Made by a program: the position numbers and the translations under genes
The notes under the pieces: model-generated
The model's database searches: none
Told to the model about the DNA's origin: nothing
What the model saw: only the letters and a program-made list of their open reading frames with translations
Shown here: positions 22,548 to 31,177 of the stretch, in pieces
How the letters are laid out: each line of letters starts with the position of its first letter
Position numbering within the stretch: position 1 is the first letter of the stretch
Assembly (NCBI RefSeq): GCF_010723735.1
Contig: NZ_BLLB01000002.1
Location: forward strand, 3,596,001 to 3,660,000
Direction of reading: 5' to 3'
From: Mycolicibacterium hippocampi
Lineage (GTDB): Bacteria > Actinomycetota > Actinomycetes > Mycobacteriales > Mycobacteriaceae
DNA: 64,000 bases

Positions 22548-22556
22548 ACAAGACAG

Positions 22557-23282
22557 ATGGCAGACGAAACCTCAGATCCTTCGGCCGAGCATGTGCTCGA
22601 CACCGAACCCGACAGCACCGAACCCGACAGCACCGAACCCGACAGCACCGAACTCGATGAAGCCGAACTCGGCTCGGTGCTCGAAGCGTTGCTGCTCGTC
22701 GTCGACACCCCGGTCTCCGTCGACGCGCTGGCTTCGGCGACCGATCAGCCTGCGTCCCGGGTGGCCGATACCTTGCACGCGATGGCCCGTGAGCTCACCG
22801 CCCGCGACAGCGGCATCGAACTGCGCGAAGCCGGCGGGGGATGGCGGATGTACACCCGCGCGAAGTTCGCGCCGTACGTCGAGCGGCTGCTGCTCGACGG
22901 GGCCCGCTCGAAGCTGACCCGCGCGGCGCTGGAGACGCTGGCCGTCGTCGCCTACCGGCAACCGGTCACCCGGGCCCGGGTCAGCGCGGTACGCGGGGTC
23001 AACGTCGACGCGGTGATGCGCACGCTGCTGGCCCGTGGGCTGGTCACCGAGGCCGGGACCGACGCCGATTCCGGTGCCGCCGCATTCGCCACGACGGAAC
23101 TGTTCCTGGAACGGCTCGGACTAAGCTCGCTGGCCGACCTTCCCGATATCGCACCGCTGCTGCCCGACGTCGACGTCATCGACGATCTCAGCGAAAACCT
23201 CAGTGACGAGCCACGTTTCATGAAACTCAACGGCGCTCCCAGTCACGGGGCAGCGGTTTCCTTCGACGTGGACCGGGAGTGA
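22557..23282 (+). CDS. scpB: segregation and condensation protein ScpB
   Basis: Winged-helix partner of ScpA, 241 aa. The core shows SVLEALLLVVDTPVSVDALA, TRAALETLAVVAYRQPVTRARVSAVRG-type sequence and a C-terminal FLERLGLSSLADLPDIAPLLP. The first 40 residues are an acidic tail built from a repeated PDSTE unit encoded by a 15-bp tandem repeat, which is outside the conserved fold and probably varies between strains. Its stop overlaps the rluB start. Confidence 0.92.
   Translation: MADETSDPSAEHVLDTEPDSTEPDSTEPDSTELDEAELGSVLEALLLVVDTPVSVDALASATDQPASRVADTLHAMARELTARDSGIELREAGGGWRMYTRAKFAPYVERLLLDGARSKLTRAALETLAVVAYRQPVTRARVSAVRGVNVDAVMRTLLARGLVTEAGTDADSGAAAFATTELFLERLGLSSLADLPDIAPLLPDVDVIDDLSENLSDEPRFMKLNGAPSHGAAVSFDVDRE
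22611..22655 (+). repeat. 15-bp tandem repeat inside scpB
   Basis: Three units of GACAGCACCGAACCC (the third ends CTC) encode the acidic repeat DSTEP in the ScpB tail. A degenerate unit precedes them. Multiples of 15 keep the frame, so copy number can change without breaking the gene. Confidence 0.9.
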
Positions 23283-24028
23283 TGATGGCCGACGACGACG
23301 GCGTGCGTCTCCAGAAAGTGTTGTCCCAGGCGGGAATTGCTTCCCGACGTGTCGCGGAGCGGATGATCCGCGACGGCCGGGTCGAGGTGGACGACAGGGT
23401 GGTCACCGAGATGGGCACCCGGGTGGACCCGGGCCTGTCGGTGATCCGGGTCGACGGCGTCAGGATCACCGTCGACGACACGTTGGTGCACCTGGCCATC
23501 AACAAACCCGTCGGCATGCACTCCACGATGTCCGACGATCGCGGCCGCCCCTGCGTCGGCGACCTGGTGGAGCACCGGGTGCGGGGCAACAAGAAGCTGT
23601 TCCACGTCGGACGGTTGGACGCGGACACCGAAGGGCTGCTGCTGCTGACCAACGAAGGTGAGCTCGCGCACCGGCTGATGCACCCGTCGTACGAGGTGCC
23701 CAAGACCTACCTGGCGACCGTCACCGGCTCGGTGCCGCGCGGTCTGGGGAACAAGCTGCGCGACGGGATCGAGCTGGACGACGGCCCGGTGCGGGTCGAC
23801 GATTTCGCGGTGGTCGACGCGGTGCCGGGCAAGTCGCTGGTGCGGGTGACGTTGCACGAGGGCCGCAAGCGCATCGTGCGCCGGCTGCTGGCCGAAGTGG
23901 GTTACCCGGTGGTGGAACTGGTCCGCACCGACATCGGCCCGGTCACGCTCGGCGATCAGCGGCCGGGCAGCATCCGGGTGTTGACGCAGAAGGAGATCGG
24001 CGAACTGTACAAGGCGGTGGGCCTGTGA
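23279..24028 (+). CDS. rluB: 23S rRNA pseudouridine synthase, RluB family
   Basis: 249 aa. An N-terminal S4 domain (VRLQKVLSQAGIASRRVAERMI) is followed by the RsuA/RluB-type catalytic domain with the aspartate in GRLDADTEGLLLLTNEG. Such enzymes modify a uridine in 23S helix 89; the exact position here is inferred from the family. The start overlaps the scpB stop (ATGATG cluster, first in-frame at 23279, second at 23282 also possible). The stop overlaps the cmk start. Confidence 0.9.
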   Translation: MMMADDDGVRLQKVLSQAGIASRRVAERMIRDGRVEVDDRVVTEMGTRVDPGLSVIRVDGVRITVDDTLVHLAINKPVGMHSTMSDDRGRPCVGDLVEHRVRGNKKLFHVGRLDADTEGLLLLTNEGELAHRLMHPSYEVPKTYLATVTGSVPRGLGNKLRDGIELDDGPVRVDDFAVVDAVPGKSLVRVTLHEGRKRIVRRLLAEVGYPVVELVRTDIGPVTLGDQRPGSIRVLTQKEIGELYKAVGL

Positions 24029-24711
24029 GCCGGGCACTGGTGATAGCGATCGACGGTCCGGCTGGAACCGGAAAGTCGTCGGTGGCAAGGGGTTTGGCGC
24101 AGTCGCTGCGGGCCAGATACCTGGACACCGGCGCGATGTACCGGATCGTCACGCTCGCGGTGCTGCGGGGCGGCATCGACCTCGGCGACGCGGCGGCCAT
24201 CGCGGCGGCCGCCGACGGTATCGAGCTGGCGGTGGGCCACGATCCGGGCCAGGACCGCTCGTATCTGGCGGGCGAGGACGTCTCCGCGGAGATCCGCGGT
24301 GACGCCGTGACCAGGGCGGTGTCCGCGGTATCGGCGGTGCCCGCGGTGCGCACCCGACTGGTCGCCCTGCAGCGCGCGCTGGCACAGGGGCCGGACAACG
24401 TCGTCGTCGAGGGACGCGACATCGGCACCGTCGTGCTGCCCGACGCCGACGTGAAGATCTTCCTGACCGCCTCACCCGAGGAACGGGCCCGTCGCCGCAA
24501 CGACCAGAACGTCGCCGCCGGGTTGCCCGGCGACTACGACGGGGTGCTCGCCGACGTCAAACGGCGTGACCACCTGGACAGCTCGCGCGACGTGTCGCCG
24601 CTGCGCGCGGCCGAGGATGCGCTTGTCGTCGACACCAGCCACATGAACCAGGCCGAGGTGATCGCTCATCTGACGGACCTCATCCACGAGAAAGCCGGGG
24701 TTCACCCATGA
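24025..24711 (+). CDS. cmk: cytidylate kinase
   Basis: A 228-aa CMP/dCMP kinase. The P-loop is IDGPAGTGKSS at residues 10-20, YLDTGAMYRIVTLAVLR lies near residue 32 and EGRDIGTVVLPDADVKIFL near 130, with the lid arginines in EERARRRNDQN. It overlaps both neighbours by 4 bases. It supplies CDP/dCDP and complements the pyrG product upstream in the window. Confidence 0.95.
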   Translation: MSRALVIAIDGPAGTGKSSVARGLAQSLRARYLDTGAMYRIVTLAVLRGGIDLGDAAAIAAAADGIELAVGHDPGQDRSYLAGEDVSAEIRGDAVTRAVSAVSAVPAVRTRLVALQRALAQGPDNVVVEGRDIGTVVLPDADVKIFLTASPEERARRRNDQNVAAGLPGDYDGVLADVKRRDHLDSSRDVSPLRAAEDALVVDTSHMNQAEVIAHLTDLIHEKAGVHP

Positions 24712-26126
24712 GTGACGGATCCGACGACACCTGGGTCGACGAGAGCGACTGGGAACTGGGGGCCGAAGAGGTCGCCGAAGCTCTCGAGGAGGCGGCCTCG
24801 CCGCCGCCGGTGGTCGCGGTCGTCGGACGGCCCAACGTCGGGAAGTCCACGCTGGTCAACCGGATCCTGGGGCGTCGCGAAGCGGTGGTGCAGGACGTTC
24901 CCGGGGTGACCCGCGACCGGGTTTCCTACGACGCACTGTGGTCCGGGCAGCGGTTCGTGGTCCAAGACACCGGCGGTTGGGAGCCCGACGCGAAGGGGCT
25001 GCAGCAGCTCGTCGCCGATCAGGCCTCGGTGGCGATGCGCACCGCGGACGCGATCATCCTCGTCGTCGATTCCATCGTCGGCGCCACTGCGGCCGACGAG
25101 GCCGCCGCCAAGTTGCTGCAGCGCTCCGGCAAGCCGGTGTTCCTGGCCGCGAACAAGGTCGACACCGATCGCGGCGAAGCCGATGCTGCCGCGCTGTGGT
25201 CGTTGGGGCTGGGGGAGCCGCATTCGGTCAGCGCGATGCACGGCCGTGGCGTCGCCGACCTGTTGGACGTTGTCGTCGCGGCGCTGCCGACCGTCTCCGA
25301 GGTCGGCGGCGGTGGTGGCGGGCCGAGGCGGGTGGCGTTGGTCGGCAAGCCGAACGTCGGCAAGTCCTCGCTGCTCAACCGGCTCTCCGGCGACGAGCGG
25401 TCGGTGGTGCATGACGTCGCGGGCACCACGGTGGACCCGGTCGACTCGCTGATCGAAATGGACGGAAAGCTGTGGCGCTTCGTCGACACGGCGGGTCTGC
25501 GACGCAAGGTCGGCCAGGCCAGCGGCCATGAGTTCTACGCCTCGGTGCGGACTCACGGCGCGATCGACTCCGCCGAGGTGGTGATCGTGCTCGTCGATGC
25601 CTCACAGCCGCTGACCGAGCAGGACCAGCGGGTGCTGAGCATGGTCACCGAGGCCGGGCGGGCGTTGGTGCTCGCGTTCAACAAGTGGGATCTGGTCGAC
25701 GAGGACCGCCGGTTCCTGTTGGACCGCGAGATCGACCTGCAGCTGTCGCAGCTGCAGTGGGCGCCCCGGGTCAACATCTCGGCCAAGACGGGCCGGGCGG
25801 TGCAGAAGCTGGTGCCGGCGCTGGAGACCGCGCTGGCGTCGTGGGACTCCCGCATCTCCACCGGGCCGCTCAATACGTTCTTCAAGGAGATCGTCGCCGC
25901 CACCCCACCGCCGGTTCGCGGTGGCAAGCAACCGCGGATCCTGTTCGCCACCCAGGCCACCGCGCGTCCGCCGACGTTCGTCCTTTTCACCACCGGGTTC
26001 CTGGAGGCGGGATACCGGCGCTTCCTGGAACGCAAGCTGCGCGAGACGTTCGGCTTCGAGGGCAGCCCCATCCGGATCAACGTCCGGGTCCGGGAGAAGA
26101 GGGGCGCTCGGACCCGCACCCGGTGA
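24708..26126 (+). CDS. der: ribosome-assembly GTPase Der (EngA)
   Basis: A 472-aa double GTPase needed for 50S maturation. The first G1 motif GRPNVGKST is at residues 40-48 and the second, GKPNVGKSS, near 211. Each has its DxxG (QDTGG, VDTAGL) and NKxD (NKVD, NKWD) motifs, and the C-terminal KH-like domain ends RVREKRGARTRTR. The N-terminal 30 residues are acidic. It ends the coupled scpA-der run. Confidence 0.95.
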   Translation: MSDGSDDTWVDESDWELGAEEVAEALEEAASPPPVVAVVGRPNVGKSTLVNRILGRREAVVQDVPGVTRDRVSYDALWSGQRFVVQDTGGWEPDAKGLQQLVADQASVAMRTADAIILVVDSIVGATAADEAAAKLLQRSGKPVFLAANKVDTDRGEADAAALWSLGLGEPHSVSAMHGRGVADLLDVVVAALPTVSEVGGGGGGPRRVALVGKPNVGKSSLLNRLSGDERSVVHDVAGTTVDPVDSLIEMDGKLWRFVDTAGLRRKVGQASGHEFYASVRTHGAIDSAEVVIVLVDASQPLTEQDQRVLSMVTEAGRALVLAFNKWDLVDEDRRFLLDREIDLQLSQLQWAPRVNISAKTGRAVQKLVPALETALASWDSRISTGPLNTFFKEIVAATPPPVRGGKQPRILFATQATARPPTFVLFTTGFLEAGYRRFLERKLRETFGFEGSPIRINVRVREKRGARTRTR

Positions 26127-26163
26127 CCCCGGCGCACCTGATTCGCTTGTCTAAGGTGATCGG

Positions 26164-26946
26164 GTGCCCGTCGTCGACATGGTCCTGATCGCACTGGCGG
26201 GTGTGGGAGCCGGCGCCATCAACGCCATCGTCGGATCCGGCACGTTGATCACGTTCCCCACGCTGGTGGCGCTGGGCTTTCCGCCGGTGACGGCCACGAT
26301 GTCCAACGCCGTCGGGCTGGTCGCCGGTGGGGTGTCCGGCACGTGGGGTTACCGCCGCGAACTGCGCGGTCAGCGCAGCAGGCTGGTCTGGCAGCTCCCG
26401 GCGTCGATCGCCGGTGCCGGGGTCGGTGCGTGGCTGCTGCTGCATCTGCCGGAGAAGGTCTTCATCCAGGTTGTGCCGGTGCTGTTGATCGCGGCGCTGG
26501 CGCTGGTGGTGGTCGGCCCGCGGATCCAGGCGTGGGCACGCCACCGGGCCGAGGCGGCCGGGCGGTCGGTGGATCACGTGTCGGCGGGTCGGATGACCGC
26601 GCTGGTGGCCGCGACGTTCGCCGTCGGGGTGTACGGCGGGTATTTCACCGCAGCCCAGGGCATCATGCTGATCGCCGCGATGGGAGCGCTGCTGCCCGAG
26701 GACGTGCAGCGGATGAACGCCGCCAAGAACCTGCTGTCGCTGGTGGTCAACATCGTGGCTGCGGTGGCCTACACCGTGGTGGCGTTCGACCGGATCAGCT
26801 GGGCCGCGGCCGGGCTGATCGCGGTGGGGTCGCTGGTCGGCGGTTTCGTCGGCGCGCACTACGGTCGCCGGCTCTCGCCGAACGTGCTGCGGGCCGTGAT
26901 CGTGGTGGTGGGATTGATTGGGCTGTACCGGTTGTTGACCGTGTAG
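26164..26946 (+). CDS. TauE/SafE-family membrane permease, copy 1
   Basis: 260 aa with about eight hydrophobic segments and the TauE/SafE (DUF81) hallmarks near the start (GVGAGAINAIVGSGTLITFPTLVALGFPP) and after the middle (GYFTAAQGIMLIAAMGALLP). The family exports sulfite or organosulfonates or moves related anions. The substrate is not decided by sequence. GTG start 37 bases after der. A second, different TauE/SafE gene lies 213 bases downstream. Confidence 0.85.
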   Translation: MPVVDMVLIALAGVGAGAINAIVGSGTLITFPTLVALGFPPVTATMSNAVGLVAGGVSGTWGYRRELRGQRSRLVWQLPASIAGAGVGAWLLLHLPEKVFIQVVPVLLIAALALVVVGPRIQAWARHRAEAAGRSVDHVSAGRMTALVAATFAVGVYGGYFTAAQGIMLIAAMGALLPEDVQRMNAAKNLLSLVVNIVAAVAYTVVAFDRISWAAAGLIAVGSLVGGFVGAHYGRRLSPNVLRAVIVVVGLIGLYRLLTV

Positions 26947-26980
26947 TCTGTCCCAGGTCTGGTGATCTCTGGAGTGAGGA

Positions 26981-27100
26981 ATGTCGATGGCTCAACTGGT
27001 GCATATCGCGCCGGCGCCGTCTGACGTGTCCGCGCTGGAGCCCTTCTGGCCGTCCCGCAGGTTGATGGCCTTCGACGAGTGGTGTTGTCCGCGTCCCTGA
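26981..27100 (+). CDS. 39-aa small open reading frame ending Trp-Cys-Cys-Pro-Arg-Pro
   Basis: A short frame with ATG at 26981 preceded by GGAGTGAGGA, a good ribosome site. It encodes a peptide beginning MSMAQLVHIAPAPSD and ending with MAFDEWCCPRP. The stop is 59 bases before the second TauE/SafE gene, with a hairpin between them. Rare Trp and paired Cys codons at the end, close to a hairpin and before a transporter of a sulfur-linked family, suggest a leader peptide that senses cysteine. It may instead be a short independent protein. I know no function for it. Confidence 0.55.
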   Translation: MSMAQLVHIAPAPSDVSALEPFWPSRRLMAFDEWCCPRP

Positions 27101-27122
27101 CGCGCACCCATCCGTCCGTTGC

Positions 27123-27140
27123 GGTCACCTCGTGGTGACC
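27123..27140 (+). promoter_or_regulatory. hairpin between small ORF and TauE/SafE gene
   Basis: A 7-bp perfect stem (GGTCACC / GGTGACC) with loop TCGT, 22 bases after the small frame's stop and 20 bases before the next ATG. There is no T-run, so it is not a classical intrinsic terminator. It could affect ribosome access or Rho action if the small frame is a leader. Confidence 0.4.
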
Positions 27141-27159
27141 ACATTCTCCGAAGGCAGCC

Positions 27160-28086
27160 ATGCGTTCGCTTCTCATGTTCACGCTCGTCGGCGCGGGAGC
27201 GCAGCTCGTCGACGGCGCACTCGGTATGGCGTTCGGTGTCACCGCGACGACGCTGCTGGTGCTCTCCAGCGTCGGCGCGGCACAGGCCAGCGCCGCGGTG
27301 CACCTCGCCGAGGTCGGCACGACGTTCGCGTCGGGGTTGTCGCACTGGAAGTTCAAGAACATCGACTGGGTTCTGGTCGCCAAGCTGGGCGCGCCGGGAG
27401 CGGTGGGCGCGTTCGTCGGGGCGACTGTGCTGTCGTCGCTGTCCACCGAGCACGCCGCACCGCTGATGGCCGCGATCCTGGTGGCGATCGGCACTTATGT
27501 GCTGCTGCGATTCTCGTTGCGCACCCCGCTGACGTTCGGGACGCGGGGCACCAGCCACAGCACCAAGTTCCTGGCCCCGCTGGGCCTGTTCGGCGGGTTC
27601 ATCGACGCCTCCGGTGGCGGAGGCTGGGGCCCGGTGACGACGAGCACGCTGCTGTCGCAGGGCAAGACCGCGCCGCGGACCGTGATCGGCTCGGTGAGCG
27701 CCTCGGAGTTCCTGGTATCGGTGGCGGCCTCGCTGGGCTTCCTGATCGGGCTGCGTCAGGAGTTCCTGCAGAACTGGCCGGTGGTGGTGGGCCTGATGGT
27801 CGGCGGCGTGATCGCCGCGCCGTTCGCCGCCTGGCTGGTCAGCCGCGTCAGCCCCGCGCTGTTGGGCAGCGCCGTGGGCGGTGTGATCGTGCTGACCAAC
27901 AGCCAGAAGCTGGTGCACTTCTTCGACATCCACTGGCCGTGGTCGACGGTCATCTACTCGCTGATCGTGGTCGTGTGGGTGTCGCTGGTCATCTACGCCT
28001 GGCGGGTCTCGCGGGCACCGCGGTTCGTGCCCGAGAACGGCGACGTCGCCGCAGGCGAGACCGACTCAGAAACGGTCACGCGCTGA
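27160..28086 (+). CDS. TauE/SafE-family membrane permease, copy 2
   Basis: 308 aa with several membrane segments. It begins LLMFTLVGAGAQLVDGALGMAFGVTATTLLV and repeats the family pattern in GLFGGFIDASGGGGWGPVTTSTLL. It differs clearly from copy 1 in the same region, so the pair is not a recent duplication. The substrate is unknown, sulfite or a related anion by family. A 39-codon frame and hairpin precede it. Its last 21 bases overlap the end of the photolyase gene on the other strand. Confidence 0.85.
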   Translation: MRSLLMFTLVGAGAQLVDGALGMAFGVTATTLLVLSSVGAAQASAAVHLAEVGTTFASGLSHWKFKNIDWVLVAKLGAPGAVGAFVGATVLSSLSTEHAAPLMAAILVAIGTYVLLRFSLRTPLTFGTRGTSHSTKFLAPLGLFGGFIDASGGGGWGPVTTSTLLSQGKTAPRTVIGSVSASEFLVSVAASLGFLIGLRQEFLQNWPVVVGLMVGGVIAAPFAAWLVSRVSPALLGSAVGGVIVLTNSQKLVHFFDIHWPWSTVIYSLIVVVWVSLVIYAWRVSRAPRFVPENGDVAAGETDSETVTR

Positions 28087-29550
28087 TTCCTGCTCGACGA
28101 CCGCCTCGAGGTCGTTCAGTCGTTCCATGGACGAGACCACCCGGCGGGTGCGGTGGTTGCGGGCCAGCAGGTCGCGGTGACGGTGGCTGAACGCCCAGTA
28201 GCCGGCGGTGAAGGGGCACGCATCGTCGCCGAGGCGCTTCTTCGGGTCGAAGTCGCAGTCACCGCAGTGGTCGCTCATCTTGTTGATGTACGCCCCGCCT
28301 GAGGTGTAGGGCTTGGTGGCCAGCAGGCCGCCGTCGGCGTGCTGGCTCATCCCGACCACGTTGGTGGGCATCACCCAGCGGAAGCCGTCGACGTACGCGG
28401 TGGCGAACCAGTCGGTGAGCTCGTCGGGACGGTAGCCGCGTTGCAGGGCGTGGCTGCCGAGCACCATGAGCCGCTGGATGTGATGGGTCCAGCCACGGTC
28501 GCGGACGCCGGCGAGGGCGTGGCGCAGGCACTGCGCGGTCACTGCGTCGGCGTCCAGATCGGTCCACCAGGCCGGCAGCGGTGTGCGGGCATTCAGTTCG
28601 TTGTTTCCTGAGGTGTAGTCCGGGCCGAAATGCCAGTAGAGATGCCACATGTATTCGCGCCAGCCGAGGATCTGCCGGATGAAGCCCTCGACCGCGGCCA
28701 ACGGCGCCGTCTTGTCGCGGTAGGCGCGCTCGGCCGCGTCGACGGCGTCCAGCGGGTGCAGCACCCCGAGGTTGAACGGGACCGACAACAGCGAATGCGC
28801 CATCGCCCAGTCGTCGCCCATGATGGCGTCCTCATACCGGCCGAACACCGGCAGACGATGGTCGATGAAGCGGGTCAGTGCCCGTTTGGCCTCGGTGGGG
28901 GTGACGGCGAACAGTCGCGGCCCGTCGGCGCCGACGGTGTTGAGGTCCATCCGGTCGAGGTCGCGGCGGACCGCGTCGTCGATATCGTCCTCGCGGGGCT
29001 TGTAGGGGGCGGGGACGTCGAGGGTCTTCTGCTTCTTCGGTGGGGGTTCGCGGTTGTCCTCGTCGTAGTTCCACCGGTTGCCGACGGGGTCTTTGCCCTC
29101 CATCAGGACGTCGAACCGGCGGCGCTGGTCGCGGTAGAAGTCCTCCATCCGGAAGTGGGTGCGGTCACCGGCCCAGTCCCGGAAGTCCTTCCGCGGGAGG
29201 GCAAATGTCGCGGTGGGGAGAACGTCGGCGACAAGACCGTCCTTGCGAAGCCGGTGGACGAACTTCTCCGCGGCGTGCGACGTCGGTTCGTGGACGAGGA
29301 CCGGCCGGTGGAACCGGCGCAGCGCGTCGGTATAGGTGTCGGCGTTGATCAGGGTCGCGCGGTCGCCGAGGTCGCGGTGCGCGTGCCGCAGCGCCGACAG
29401 CACCAGGTGAAGTTTCTGGCGGTGGTAGCGGCGCTTGGTCAGCGCCGAGGTGGCCTCGACCAGCAGCACCTCGCGGTGGGCATGCTCGCCGCCGTGGACC
29501 GCCGGACCGAGTTGGTCGGCGAACAGCCACAGGGGAGTGTCGTCGCTCAT
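28066..29550 (-). CDS. Fe-S bacterial cryptochrome/photolyase (PhrB-type)
   Basis: A 494-aa member of the iron-sulfur group of cryptochromes/photolyases, which repair (6-4) photoproducts or sense light with FAD and carry a 4Fe-4S cluster. The N-terminal alpha/beta domain starts PLWLFADQLG. The C-terminal FAD-binding helical domain includes GWREYMWHLYW and GWTHHIQRLMVLGS. Four cysteines in the expected pattern (one in AVTAQCLRHAL, then HCGDC and DDACPF) support a cluster. I chose the ATG at 29550, ten codons after the first possible start. It overlaps the TauE/SafE gene tail-to-tail by 21 bases. Confidence 0.88.
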   Translation of the reverse strand: MSDDTPLWLFADQLGPAVHGGEHAHREVLLVEATSALTKRRYHRQKLHLVLSALRHAHRDLGDRATLINADTYTDALRRFHRPVLVHEPTSHAAEKFVHRLRKDGLVADVLPTATFALPRKDFRDWAGDRTHFRMEDFYRDQRRRFDVLMEGKDPVGNRWNYDEDNREPPPKKQKTLDVPAPYKPREDDIDDAVRRDLDRMDLNTVGADGPRLFAVTPTEAKRALTRFIDHRLPVFGRYEDAIMGDDWAMAHSLLSVPFNLGVLHPLDAVDAAERAYRDKTAPLAAVEGFIRQILGWREYMWHLYWHFGPDYTSGNNELNARTPLPAWWTDLDADAVTAQCLRHALAGVRDRGWTHHIQRLMVLGSHALQRGYRPDELTDWFATAYVDGFRWVMPTNVVGMSQHADGGLLATKPYTSGGAYINKMSDHCGDCDFDPKKRLGDDACPFTAGYWAFSHRHRDLLARNHRTRRVVSSMERLNDLEAVVEQESARDRF

Positions 29551-29655
29551 CACCCCGAGGGTAGGCGTGGGCCACGACACCGGCCCCGCGGTTGGGATCC
29601 GGGTGATGGCCTGAGGTAGGCTTTCGACCGCCTGCCGGCGATCCCGGCGGCACCA

Positions 29656-29735
<80 letters not shown>

Positions 29736-29799
29736 GAAGGTCTTTGACCTGCTCTTATCTGAAGCGTGAAGATCGAACGGAGATTCGACACGTCGAAAT

Positions 29800-29818
29800 T
29801 TGTCACAAATTGTCACAG
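29800..29818 (+). repeat. left arm-type integrase site candidate
   Basis: TTGTCACAA at 29800 and TTGTCACAG at 29810 are direct repeats 10 bases apart, 65 bases inside the left core. The same motif pair occurs near the right core in the same orientation. Paired arm sites on both sides of the core are typical of phage-type tyrosine integrases. Confidence 0.5.
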
Positions 29819-29850
29819 GTTCGGTTCGGTGTCACCAAACGCAGGTTCGA

Positions 29851-31085
29851 TCACTCGCAGTGCGCAGTCTCCAGCAACGTGCACTGCCATTCAGCTCTAG
29901 CAAGCAACTCGTCGAACGTCACGATCTCAGGTTCGTACAAATTGCGACGATACAGCTCGAACGATTCGTACTTTGGCCTGTGAACACCGTTCGTCCACGT
30001 AGTTGGTCTAACGAACCCGCGATGAGGAACGAGCGGGGTCGAACCACGTAGGTATGTTCTCCTGTCTCGAATCCGTCGGTATCTCGCTCCGCCAAGCGGC
30101 CTTGGATGTCCCGAGTTGCGAGATGCACCGTCTGTTGAAGCTGGACAATGCCGCCGGTCAGTTCCGCCGACGGCGACCAGCATCCCGACCGATATTCCGT
30201 GTGAACGAGCGCCGTTCGGTGATGCTTGATTTCGGCGAAAATCATCGAGCGTATTCGGCCGTTCGTGCGCATCAGAGCGTCCGATCGCTTTCCCGGACCG
30301 CCAATCGAAGAGCCGGTAACGACTTGCTCTAAGCGCTCAGGACTCCACTGTGTCATTAGCTGACCGGCCAAGTTTGCGCCTAACAGCCATGGCTCTGCCT
30401 CAAAGAGTCTCTGCCACACCTTCTCTTGGCTGCCATGCGCTGCGGCGGCCTGATCGAAGTAATCCTCATCCTCAAGGAGTTTTCGGAATTCGCCGACGAC
30501 TTCGCGTCGCCGCGAGATCGCGATTACGTCTTCGGCGCTTGTGTCGAGCTCAATTAGCCGACGGACGGACTCTGGGTCCCTACCGTATAGCGCAGCCATA
30601 GCTTCAGGATCATTGAAAAAGTCCTGAAGGACATGGTCATCGATCCGAACCGACGTCGAACCTTCGACAGGGACGCTGTCGAGCAACTTCACAACGTCAA
30701 TCAGGCTCGCCGCACCTTCGCGGTCGAGGTCGAGAAGCACCTCTAGCTTTCCCGGCGCCCGATTCGACGGAACCTTCTGCAGGACAAGGCGCCGAACGCT
30801 ACCCGCCTCGCGGGCGACTTGAATCTGTATCTGCTTGCGCCCCTTGGGTGTTGTTGTCGCCAGATGCTCCTCGATCGTCGTCACCGCATCTGTTACTAGC
30901 GGCTCGTCGCATGGGATTTCGTCAAAGACCTTAGTTATGAAGCGCGCTGGCTGACCATGGTCGCGGGACGCGGGAAGGCTCAGGTTAAAACTCCGCGCAA
31001 TATAGGTGCGGTGAGGAAGCCTTCCTTGGGCCCAGGTGATCTCGTTCGCGGGTTCAGGTAGCGCGAAGAAATCGTTTGAAGTCAC
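29851..31085 (-). pseudogene. Shedu (DUF4263) anti-phage nuclease, frameshifted near its C-terminus
   Basis: Shedu proteins are single-gene defence nucleases. Residues 1-210 form a family-variable N-terminal region. The DUF4263 domain follows, with EKVWQRLFEAEPWLLG at about 221, the PD-(D/E)XK-type Asp269, Glu285 and Lys287 (in SDAL and FAEIKHH) and Gln315 in GGIVQLQ. The GTG start at 31085 follows GGAGG. The frame then shifts near 29992-29998: after GSLDQLRG the natural ending (GVHRPKYESFELYRRNLYEP, then VTFDELLARAEW) continues in another frame, as if one G were missing. The catalytic core is intact, but the last 45 residues are replaced by 15-20 wrong ones. Native length would be about 411 aa. 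Confidence 0.8.
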
Positions 31086-31177
31086 CGATTACCTCCGACC
31101 TGGAGTTACTGCTTGACGGACCACAGTCTAAATCGGCGGGGTGTCACCCCTTAAGCATGCGCTTGACTGGGGTAGCG

